Below the pieces are notes generated by a model. That model was not told where the DNA came from. It worked only from the letters and a program-made list of their open reading frames with translations, and ran no database searches. DNA of 12,337 nt. Origin: Brevibacterium picturae (GTDB lineage: Bacteria; Actinomycetota; Actinomycetes; Actinomycetales; Brevibacteriaceae). The stretch is from contig NZ_JAKDJU010000089.1 in assembly GCF_030453725.1 (NCBI RefSeq), forward strand, positions 1 through 12,337, in the 5' to 3' direction. Both the position numbers and the translations under genes were made by a program. Shown piece after piece: positions 1 to 6,126 of this stretch (position 1 is the stretch's first letter; each line of letters begins with the position of its first letter).

Positions 1-509
1 CCGGCGGGGCCGCGGAACCGATCCAGGCCGAGCTGCCGATTCGGGAACTCATCCGGCAGGCCTATGCCGAATCGGCTCAGAAGGACGTCGAGGCGCAGAA
101 GGGCCCTGACGGAGAGAAGGACCTCGAGGGGGAGAGCGCCCCTGTGCACAGACACGCACAGTCGGTGACGGTGATCGGCCACGGGTGCGCCGACGCCGAT
201 GCAGTGCTCGACCTGCTTGAGGACCTGCCCGCCGGGGTCTACCGAGTGAAGGGTTCGATCCTCGTTGCGGAAAGGACCCGACACAGAACCTACGGTGTGC
301 AGGCCGTAGGGCCGAATGTCTACGTGTCGAGCGCTGTGCCACAGGAGACGACCTGGGACAGTGCGGTGGTCGTCATCGGCGAATCCTTCGACGAAGAAGC
401 CATCAGGGCGAGGCTGGAGAGGGCGCTTGGCAACGGCAGCGGTTCGGGCGGGGCCGAGCGTTCGGGCGGCGTCGAGCGACTCCGCCACTATCTCCGCCTG
501 CACAGCTGA
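1..509 (+). CDS. CobW/COG0523-family GTP-binding metallochaperone, C-terminal part (cut by window edge)
   Basis: The reading frame is open from base 3 to the TGA at 507-509, giving 168 visible residues; the N-terminal GTPase domain lies outside the window, so the ATG at 144 is internal rather than the real start. The visible part starts with a linker that includes PIRELIRQAYAES, then a charged stretch, then a beta-rich domain with VYRVKGSILVAERTR (about 234-281) and TYGVQAVGPNVYVSS. The RVKG motif and the strand pattern fit the CobW C-terminal domain, and the end is a helix (EEAIRARLERAL) plus a Gly/Ser-rich tail. COG0523 proteins are GTPases that deliver or allocate metals such as zinc, cobalt or nickel, and many actinobacterial members are Zur-regulated. 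The zinc-uptake locus about 4 kb downstream fits a zinc role, but the metal cannot be told from this fragment. The CxCC metal motif of the GTPase domain would be upstream of the window. Confidence 0.8.
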   Translation, partial: GGAAEPIQAELPIRELIRQAYAESAQKDVEAQKGPDGEKDLEGESAPVHRHAQSVTVIGHGCADADAVLDLLEDLPAGVYRVKGSILVAERTRHRTYGVQAVGPNVYVSSAVPQETTWDSAVVVIGESFDEEAIRARLERALGNGSGSGGAERSGGVERLRHYLRLHS

Positions 510-543
510 CCCACGAATCGCCTGTGCCCACCCAAAGCCGGAA

Positions 544-577
544 TGTGGTGTTACCGGCCCGATTGTGGTGTTACCGG
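544..577. repeat. Two 14-bp direct repeats 20 bp apart, each with a GGTnnnACC palindrome
   Basis: TGTGGTGTTACCGG occurs at 544-557 and again at 564-577, a period of 20 bp or roughly two helical turns. Each copy contains the short palindrome GGTGTTACC (547-555 and 567-575). The GGTnnnACC core resembles operators of FadR-type GntR regulators, such as the TGGTCTGACCA site before the lactate permease in this window. The repeat is seen directly; a role as tandem operator for the pump gene or its promoter is inference. Confidence 0.85.
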
Positions 578-664
578 AATCCAAAACGGAGGAAAACACC
601 CGCGACCGCAAGTGGGGCGGGTCATAGGATCGAATCATGACCAAGTTCCCATCTCGCACTCAAC

Positions 665-708
665 CTTTCGGGGGAGGCAGAACACAACTTTCGGGGGACG
701 TGCAGAAC
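665..708. repeat. Direct repeat, period about 23 bp, in the pump gene leader
   Basis: CTTTCGGGGGA occurs at 665-675 and 688-698, followed each time by GCAGAAC (677-683 and 702-708) with a gap of one or three bases. The second copy looks like a slightly expanded duplicate of the first. Function is unknown; it could be a protein-binding site or a simple duplication in non-coding DNA. Confidence 0.8.
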
Positions 709-820
709 GGTCTGAGCTGAAAGACTGAAGTCGCTCGCAGGCAGTTTCGACCATCACCCGATCCACCTCCCCTCGCAGCACCCGGACCAACCCACCCGGA
801 CCGCCTCACCCGAACTATCC

Positions 821-856
821 CCGCCCGAAGCACCGCCCGAAGCACCGCCCGCAGCT
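821..856. repeat. Three 12-bp tandem units, C-rich
   Basis: CCGCCCGAAGCA is present twice without interruption (821-832, 833-844) and is followed by a third unit with two changes, CCGCCCGCAGCT (845-856). The array ends 19 bases before the ribosome binding site of the pump gene, so it lies in the probable 5' leader. It could vary in copy number by slippage; no function is evident. Confidence 0.85.
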
Positions 857-874
857 CCCGTATGCCCAAAACCC

Positions 875-880
875 GGAGGA
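875..880 (+). promoter_or_regulatory. Ribosome binding site setting a GTG start for the RND pump
   Basis: GGAGGA stands 6 bases before the GTG at 887, an ideal distance. The next in-frame ATG, at 905, would be 24 bases away, so the GTG is preferred. Starting at GTG also keeps the N-terminal residues MSLITRMSLKNR just before the first membrane helix. Confidence 0.8.
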
Positions 881-886
881 AAACCC

Positions 887-3800
887 GTGTCCCTGATCAC
901 CAGGATGAGTCTGAAGAACCGTCTCATCGTCGGACTGCTCACCCTCGTGATCGCTGTCTTCGGCGTCGTCGCGACCACCTCGCTCAATCAGGAGACGATG
1001 CCCTCGGTCGAACTGCCCGGCACCTCGGTGCAGGTCACGGTCCCGGGAGCCTCACCCGAGGTCGTCGAGGAATCGGTGACCAAGCCGATCGAAACCGCGC
1101 TGGAGGGAGTCGGCGACCTCGAAGCAGTGACCACGACCACCTCGTCCGGGTCGATGTCGGCCAATGTCACGTGGCCGTTCGGCAAGGACGCGGAGGAGGT
1201 GACCGACGCGGTCCGCTCCGCCGTCGACTCCGCGAAGGCGAACCTGCCCGAGGACGCCGAGGCGGAGGTGCTGTCCCAGCAGATCGACGATGTCCCGGTG
1301 GTCATGTTCGCGGTCTCCGGGGGAGACGACCCGCAGAAGCTCGGCGACCTCGTTGAGACCGAGCTCGTCCCCGAACTCCAGGCCGTCGACGGTGTCGCCG
1401 GCGTCGAGGTGGGCGGTCAGAGCGAGCAGCGGGTGAACATCACCTTCCGGCCCGATGACGTCAACGACAAGAACGTCGTCACCACCTCGGTCCCCGATGA
1501 GCTCACCGCCGCCGGCACCGTCGTCCCGGCCGGGCAGAGCGCGCTGGGAGACAAGTCCCTGTCAGTCGAAGTCGGCAGTGAACTCGACGCCGTGAAGGAG
1601 ATCGAGAAGACCCCGCTGCGCACCGCCGACGGAACGGTTCTGCTGGGGGACGTCGCCGATGTCGAACTCGACTCGGTGGAGAGGACCTCGTACTCGCGTG
1701 CTGATGGCAAGAATGCCGTGACGGTGTCGGTGACCAAGGGACAGGACGACAATGTCGTCGAGGTCTCCCACGGCGTCAACGAGGTCCTCGACAAGATGGG
1801 TCCCGAACTCGGTGACGACATCGCGTTCTCGACCATCTTCGACCAGGCGCCGGAGATTGAGAAGTCGATCCACGACCTGTCCGTCGAAGGCGGGCTGGGG
1901 CTGTTCTTCGCGATCCTCGTGATCCTGGCCTTCCTCGGCTCCTTCCGGTCCACCGTGGTCGCCGCGATCTCCATTCCGATGTCGCTGCTCATCGCGATGA
2001 TCGGCCTGATGGTCGGCGACTACACCCTCAACATCCTGACCCTGGGTGCCCTGACCATCGCCGTCGGCCGCGTCGTCGACGACTCCATCGTCGTCATCGA
2101 GAACATCCGCAGACGGCAGGGCACGAGCGACCTGACGATCGACGACATCGTCGCCTCGGTCAAACAGGTGGCCGGTGCCATCACAGCCTCGACCCTGACC
2201 ACTGTGGCCGTGTTCCTGCCCATCGCCTTCGTCGACGGCATCGCCGGGCAGCTGTTCCGTCCGTTCTCCGTGACCGTGTCGCTGGCGCTGCTCGGCTCCC
2301 TGCTGGTGGCGCTGACGATCGTTCCCGTCTTCAGCTACTGGGTCCTGCGCAAGAGCCCGAAGCCGCTGTCGCCGAAGCGCCAGGCCGCCACCGATGCAAG
2401 CTATGAGGCGTGGTCCGAGAAGCACCGCCGGCGTGGAGTGAAACGAGCCGAACGTCGACAGGCCAAGATCGACAAGAAGAACGCCAAGCGCGCAGGCAAG
2501 GGCAAGACACTGCTCCCGGCGGCGACCGCCGATGCTCCGGTGACGCCGATGCCCGGCGACGGTGAGGCCTCCGACAGGGTCGACAGTCTCCAGCAGCGCA
2601 GCCTGCCCGCCATTATGGCCGCCCTGCGCCACCCGTGGCGCACGATCGTCATCTCCGTGGCGATCTTCGCCGTGACGATGATGATGGCCAGCTTCCTCAA
2701 GACCGACCTCCTCGGATCCGCCGGGCAGAACTCCCTTTACATCGCACAGACCCTGCCCGCCGGAGCATCGCTCGAGGCCAGCGACGAGGCCGCGAAGAAG
2801 ATCGAAGACGTGCTCGCCTCCGACCCGGACGTCGACACCTACTCGACGACCGTCAACGGTCCCGAAACCGGCGCCGAGAACTCCTTCAACATCACCCTGA
2901 AGGCCGACTCCGAGGCCGAGGCTGCGACGAGCCGGATTTCGAACCAGATCGAGCGCCTCGGCGACGACGTCGGTGAGATCGACGTCCAGGATGCCAGTGG
3001 CGGTACGAACGAGGACGTCGAGATCAAACTCTCCGGGACCGATATGGGTTCACTGGGCGAAGCCGCCGATGCGGTGACGAAGAAGATGAGCGAGACGACG
3101 GGAGTCACGAATGCCCGCAACGATCTCGCCTCCGATCAGCCGATCATCCACGTCGACGTGGACCGGGAGAAGGCCGCGGACTACGGTTACAGCCAGGCGG
3201 AGGTCGGGCAGGCCATCGCAGCCGCCCTGCACGGAAGCGAAGCCGGGACACTGAGCCTGGAGGGCAAGGAACGCGACATCTTCCTCGCCCCGACCCACCC
3301 GGATGCGACGCCGGATGAGATCCGGGCGCTCGAACTGCCCGTCACCGAGGTGCAGACGCAGAACGCACAGGAGGACGCGACCGACGCCGTTGAGGAGAAG
3401 ACGGACCGCAGGGCCGACGAAGCCAAGGCCAAGGCCGAAGAGGAATCGGCCGATCAGCTCGAATCCGCACGGGAGGCTCGTGACAACGCGGCCGATCAGC
3501 TCGAAGAGGCCCGGAAGGCACTCGACGATGCGCAGAATCCACCTCCGGCGCCGAGCCCCGGTGAGATGGCGGCCGAGCAGGTCGACCAGGCCGAAGAAGG
3601 CGTCGAGCAGGCAGAGAAAGGGCTGCAGGAAGCCAACGATGCCATCGACGACCTCATCGACGGCCAGCGCGAACAGGAAGAGAACCAGGCCGAGGAACAG
3701 GACCTCGCCGACGAACAGGCGGCCATCCCCGACATCAAGGGCGAACCGATCACGGTCGACGAGATCGCCTCAGTCGACGAGACCGAGACGCCTGCCACGA

Positions 3801-4567
3801 TCACCCGCGAGGACGGAGACCGCCAGGTCACCGTGTTCGCCACTCCCGCCGAAGGACAGCTCAATCCCGTGTCCGCCGAGGCGCAGGAGCTGACCTCCAG
3901 CATGGATCTGCCCGATGGTGTGAGCTTCGACGTCGGCGGTGCGAGCCAGGAGCAGGCCGATTCCTTCGCCCAGCTCGGGTGGGCGATGCTGGTGGCGATC
4001 GCACTGGTCTTCCTCGTCATGATCGCGACCTTCCGCAGCTTCGTTCAGCCGCTCATCCTGCTCGTGTCGATCCCGTTCGCTGCGACCGGTGCCGTGCTGC
4101 TGTTGCTGCTGACCGGGACGCCGCTGGGCATTCCCTCGCTCATCGGCCTCCTCATGCTCATCGGCATCGTGGTGACGAACGCGATCGTGCTCATCGACCT
4201 CATCAACAAGCTGCGTGAGCACGGGATGGAACTGCCCGACGCGATCATCCACGGCACCCGGCTGCGCCTGCGCCCGATCCTGATGACGGCCGCCGCCACG
4301 GTCTTTGCCCTCGTGCCCATGTCATTGGGCCTGACCGGTGGAGGAGTCTTCATCTCCCAGCCCTTGGCGATCGTCGTCATCGGCGGACTGACCTCCTCCA
4401 CGGTGCTGACCCTGATCCTCGTGCCCGCCCTCTACCTCCTCGTCGAACGCCGCAAGGAGCGCAGGGCGGAGCGCCAGGAGGCCAAGGCCGCGGCCAAACA
4501 TCGGGCCGACCAGGACAGGATCGATGCAGAGACCGCCGAGGTGGCCGCCGGGCACAGGGAAGAGTGA
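887..4567 (+). CDS. RND-superfamily efflux permease (AcrB/SwrC-like) with helical hairpin insertion
   Basis: This 1226-residue protein is a proton-driven efflux permease of the HAE1/AcrB type as found in Gram-positive bacteria. Membrane helix 1 is at about 12-32, followed by the first extracytoplasmic porter domain (33-330), helices 2-6 (about 335-488), a basic cytoplasmic loop (490-580, many Lys/Arg), helix 7 (585-605), the second extracytoplasmic domain (606-1025) and helices 8-12 (1030-1188). The pair D398-D399 in GRVVDDSIVVIENI matches the AcrB proton-relay aspartates D407/D408. At the AcrB Lys940 position the sequence is VVTNAIVLID, with Thr1097 in place of Lys. Residues 822-947 form a charged, Ala/Glu-rich, probably coiled-coil insertion broken by a proline turn (NPPPAPSPG, 884-892), which accounts for much of the length beyond the usual 1030-1050 residues. 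No adaptor or regulator gene is adjacent. The start is GTG with a good Shine-Dalgarno. The substrate (drug, lipid or surfactant) cannot be told. Confidence 0.9.
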   Translation: MSLITRMSLKNRLIVGLLTLVIAVFGVVATTSLNQETMPSVELPGTSVQVTVPGASPEVVEESVTKPIETALEGVGDLEAVTTTTSSGSMSANVTWPFGKDAEEVTDAVRSAVDSAKANLPEDAEAEVLSQQIDDVPVVMFAVSGGDDPQKLGDLVETELVPELQAVDGVAGVEVGGQSEQRVNITFRPDDVNDKNVVTTSVPDELTAAGTVVPAGQSALGDKSLSVEVGSELDAVKEIEKTPLRTADGTVLLGDVADVELDSVERTSYSRADGKNAVTVSVTKGQDDNVVEVSHGVNEVLDKMGPELGDDIAFSTIFDQAPEIEKSIHDLSVEGGLGLFFAILVILAFLGSFRSTVVAAISIPMSLLIAMIGLMVGDYTLNILTLGALTIAVGRVVDDSIVVIENIRRRQGTSDLTIDDIVASVKQVAGAITASTLTTVAVFLPIAFVDGIAGQLFRPFSVTVSLALLGSLLVALTIVPVFSYWVLRKSPKPLSPKRQAATDASYEAWSEKHRRRGVKRAERRQAKIDKKNAKRAGKGKTLLPAATADAPVTPMPGDGEASDRVDSLQQRSLPAIMAALRHPWRTIVISVAIFAVTMMMASFLKTDLLGSAGQNSLYIAQTLPAGASLEASDEAAKKIEDVLASDPDVDTYSTTVNGPETGAENSFNITLKADSEAEAATSRISNQIERLGDDVGEIDVQDASGGTNEDVEIKLSGTDMGSLGEAADAVTKKMSETTGVTNARNDLASDQPIIHVDVDREKAADYGYSQAEVGQAIAAALHGSEAGTLSLEGKERDIFLAPTHPDATPDEIRALELPVTEVQTQNAQEDATDAVEEKTDRRADEAKAKAEEESADQLESAREARDNAADQLEEARKALDDAQNPPPAPSPGEMAAEQVDQAEEGVEQAEKGLQEANDAIDDLIDGQREQEENQAEEQDLADEQAAIPDIKGEPITVDEIASVDETETPATITREDGDRQVTVFATPAEGQLNPVSAEAQELTSSMDLPDGVSFDVGGASQEQADSFAQLGWAMLVAIALVFLVMIATFRSFVQPLILLVSIPFAATGAVLLLLLTGTPLGIPSLIGLLMLIGIVVTNAIVLIDLINKLREHGMELPDAIIHGTRLRLRPILMTAAATVFALVPMSLGLTGGGVFISQPLAIVVIGGLTSSTVLTLILVPALYLLVERRKERRAERQEAKAAAKHRADQDRIDAETAEVAAGHREE

Positions 4568-4603
4568 CCCCGACCGTGGTCGTCGAATAGGCAGACGGAC
4601 CCG

Positions 4604-5236
4604 TCAGCCCACCACGAGAGCGCCCTGGTCGAGCCGGATCACATGATCGGCATGCTCGGCCTGGGCGCGCTCGTGCGTGGCCACGACGACGGTTGCGCCG
4701 CGGCGGCGTTCGGAATCGATGGCGTCGGCGATGTCTTCTGCCGCGCGAACATCGATGCCTGCCAGCGGTTCGTCGAGGAGGAGCAGCTCGGGACGCTGCG
4801 CCAGGCCCTGCGCTATGAGAGCACGCTGACGCTGCCCGCCGGAGAGCGACCCGAGACGTCGCGACGAGAGATCGCCGATCCGCAGTCGTATCAGGCAGTC
4901 ATCGATGATGTCCCGATCCTCACCGTCGAGGCGAGTCAGCGGGCCGCGTGAACCCCACCTGCCCATCGCGACAGTCTGGCCGACGGTGATCGGCAGATGG
5001 TCGGGCGCCGTGCTCCGCTGAGGCACGAACGCGATGCTGGCCGGGCGTCCGGATATCGTGCCGGACGTGGGCCGGAGCAGCCCGGCCAGTGCCAAGAGGA
5101 GGGTCGACTTGCCTGAGCCGTTGGCTCCGACGAGCGCCGTGACGTGGCCCGGGTCGGCAGTCAGGGACACCTCCTTCACGGCGAGGTGGTTGCCATGGTG
5201 ACAGGTCAGATGTGCGACTGTGATCGGATTGCCCAT
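4604..5236 (-). CDS. aztA: Zinc ABC transporter ATP-binding protein AztA
   Basis: This 210-residue ABC ATPase powers metal import through the AztB permease. It shows Walker A GANGSGKST (37-45), the Q-loop glutamine in FVPQRS (Q73), the signature LSGGQRQRA (131-139), Walker B LLLLDEP (151-157) with catalytic E156, and the switch histidine H188 in VVATHER. It is somewhat short for the ZnuC/MntB class but has every catalytic element. It is transcribed away from aztB, with only 29 bp between the two ATG codons, so both share one operator region. No Shine-Dalgarno is present before the ATG, and a TATTGT hexamer ends 6 nt upstream of it, which suggests a leaderless mRNA. Its 3' end faces the RND gene across 36 bp. 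The alternative reading, a manganese or iron importer ATPase, is less likely given the AztD-type genes in the locus. Confidence 0.88.
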   Translation of the reverse strand: MGNPITVAHLTCHHGNHLAVKEVSLTADPGHVTALVGANGSGKSTLLLALAGLLRPTSGTISGRPASIAFVPQRSTAPDHLPITVGQTVAMGRWGSRGPLTRLDGEDRDIIDDCLIRLRIGDLSSRRLGSLSGGQRQRALIAQGLAQRPELLLLDEPLAGIDVRAAEDIADAIDSERRRGATVVVATHERAQAEHADHVIRLDQGALVVG

Positions 5237-5238
5237 TC

Positions 5239-5258
5239 GATAACAATAATGGTTATCA
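5239..5258. promoter_or_regulatory. Zur-like operator between aztA and aztB
   Basis: An AT-rich dyad in GC-rich DNA: GATAAC (5239-5244) and GTTATC (5252-5257) are exact inverted repeats, and the 15-bp form CAATAATGGTTATCA (5244-5258) has ATAA/TTAT arms around a 3-bp centre. This resembles the 15-bp actinobacterial Zur box pattern TGATAATnnTTATCA. It fills the centre of the 29-bp divergent gap, so a bound repressor would cover both -10 elements. Zinc-dependent repression by Zur is inferred from the site and the gene functions; no zur gene is in the window. Confidence 0.72.
5243..5248 (-). promoter_or_regulatory. Putative -10 element of aztA (leaderless)
   Basis: Read on the minus strand this is TATTGT, a TAnnnT -10 hexamer, followed by TATCGA and then the ATG of aztA. 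The 6-nt gap puts the expected transcription start on the A of the start codon. No convincing -35 is visible. The element lies in the Zur-like operator. Confidence 0.5.
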
Positions 5259-5259
5259 T
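5254..5259 (+). promoter_or_regulatory. Putative -10 element of aztB (leaderless)
   Basis: TATCAT fits the TAnnnT pattern and is followed by CAGCGA and the ATG of aztB, again a 6-nt gap. As for aztA, there is no Shine-Dalgarno before the start codon, which fits a transcript beginning at the A of ATG. A possible -35 (TTGCCC, 5229-5234) has a long 19-bp spacer and is weak. Confidence 0.5.
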
Positions 5260-5265
5260 CAGCGA

Positions 5266-6117
5266 ATGGAATTCTTGATTGCCCCCTTCGAGGTGTCCTT
5301 CGTTCAGCGCGCCCTGATCGCCGGGGTGCTCGCCGCCGTGCTGTGTGGATGTGTCGGCACCTGGGTCGTCCTGCGCGGCCTGGCCTTCTTCGGCGACGCG
5401 ATGTCGCACGGCATGCTCCCGGGGGTCGCGATCGCAGCGCTCATGGGAGGGCATCTCATGCTCGGTGCAGCGGTCAGTGCCTTGGTGATGGCTGCCGGAA
5501 TCACCTGGGTCTCGCGGGAGTCGACGCTGTCTCAGGATGTCGGCATCGGGCTGCTCTTCGTCGGCATGCTCTCTGTTGGGGTGGTCATCGTCTCCCACTC
5601 CCAGTCCTTTGCCGTCGACCTGACGAGTTTCCTGTTCGGTGACGTGCTGGGGGTCCGCAGTCAGGACCTGCTCGTCTTGGGCATTGCGGCCTGTGTGGGC
5701 GTGCTGGCCTGTGTGCTCCTGCGCAGGCCGTTCCTTGCGCTCGCCTTCGATGAGCGAAAGGCCGCGACGTTGGGCATGCGTCCCGGCTGGGCGCATGCGG
5801 CGATGCTGATGCTCACCGCGCTGGCCGTGGTCGCCTCGTTCCAGATCGTCGGCACGCTCCTGGTCTTCGGACTCCTCATCGGGCCGCCGGCGACTGCGTA
5901 CCTGCTCTTCGACCGCATCGGGCTCATCATGATCGCGGCTTCGGCGATCGGTGCCGCCGCGACCGTCGTCGGGTTGTTGGTGAGCTGGTATGCGCAGACC
6001 TCGGCCGGAGCGACGATTGCACTGCTGACCGTTCTCGCCTTCTTCGTCGTGCTTGTCGCGAAGCGAGTGAAAAGTGCGCTAAGCTACTTTCCAGCAAATG
6101 ATAATCAGTATCAATAG
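5266..6117 (+). CDS. aztB: Zinc ABC transporter permease AztB (ABC-3 family)
   Basis: This 283-residue integral membrane protein is the ion channel of the zinc importer. It has about seven to eight hydrophobic helices spread over residues 15-266. Family landmarks of ZnuB/TroC-type permeases are present: the loop FFGDAMSHGMLPGVAI (41-56), SFLFGDVLGV (121-130), the AztA-coupling region around FDERKAATLGM (161-171), the helix SFQIVGTLLVFGLLIGPP (191-208) and SWYAQTSAGATIAL (240-253). Residues 267-283 form a polar tail. The start is supported by the -10/ATG spacing of the leaderless promoter and by the position of the first helix. The last five codons before the stop overlap a second Zur-like box, and the first aztD starts 10 bases after the stop codon. 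Confidence 0.9.
   Translation: MEFLIAPFEVSFVQRALIAGVLAAVLCGCVGTWVVLRGLAFFGDAMSHGMLPGVAIAALMGGHLMLGAAVSALVMAAGITWVSRESTLSQDVGIGLLFVGMLSVGVVIVSHSQSFAVDLTSFLFGDVLGVRSQDLLVLGIAACVGVLACVLLRRPFLALAFDERKAATLGMRPGWAHAAMLMLTALAVVASFQIVGTLLVFGLLIGPPATAYLLFDRIGLIMIAASAIGAAATVVGLLVSWYAQTSAGATIALLTVLAFFVVLVAKRVKSALSYFPANDNQYQ
6099..6113. promoter_or_regulatory. Second Zur-like box, in the 3' codons of aztB and upstream of the first aztD
   Basis: TGATAATCAGTATCA is a 15-bp dyad with perfect TGATA/TATCA arms. It shares 10 of 15 positions with the box in the aztA-aztB gap when the centres are aligned. It ends 13 bases before the aztD start and covers GATAAT (6100-6105), a possible -10 hexamer. This suggests a second zinc-controlled promoter for the chaperone and binding-protein genes besides read-through from aztB. 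Confidence 0.62.
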
Positions 6118-6126
6118 AAAGATCTC

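Larger units (their letters stand above)
510..886. other. Intergenic region with short repeats upstream of the RND pump gene
   Basis: These 377 bases contain no convincing gene. They hold a 20-bp-spaced direct repeat at 544-577, a second direct repeat at 665-708, a repeated CACCCGGACC (779-788 and 793-802), three 12-bp tandem units at 821-856 and the ribosome binding site of the pump gene at 875-880. From about 750 to 860 the plus strand is strongly C-rich and G-poor. No U-tract terminator is visible after the CobW-type gene. A TAGGAT hexamer at 625-630 is the best -10 candidate I see, but without a clear -35. The pump transcript may therefore have a leader of about 250 nt; this is inference. 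Confidence 0.6.

Noticed and set aside
598..622. ACCCGC/GCGGGT inverted repeat as terminator of the CobW-type gene
   Set aside because: The stem is 6 bp with a 13-base loop, lies about 90 bases past the stop codon and has no U-tract.
862..1356. A 164-codon plus-strand frame overlapping the RND start
   Set aside because: The RND frame has the better ribosome site and clear homology; this frame is Arg-rich with no motif.
1562..2632. A 356-codon open frame on the minus strand inside the RND gene
   Set aside because: The protein is low-complexity and rich in His, Asp, Gly and Arg with no recognisable fold; it is a shadow of the sense gene.
4568..4605. Two small hairpins (CGACC-GT-GGTCG at 4571-4582 and GACGG-AC-CCGTC at 4594-4605) between the convergent RND and aztA genes, as a bidirectional terminator
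   Set aside because: Stems are 5 bp with 2-base loops and no U-tract on either strand, so a terminator call is not supported.
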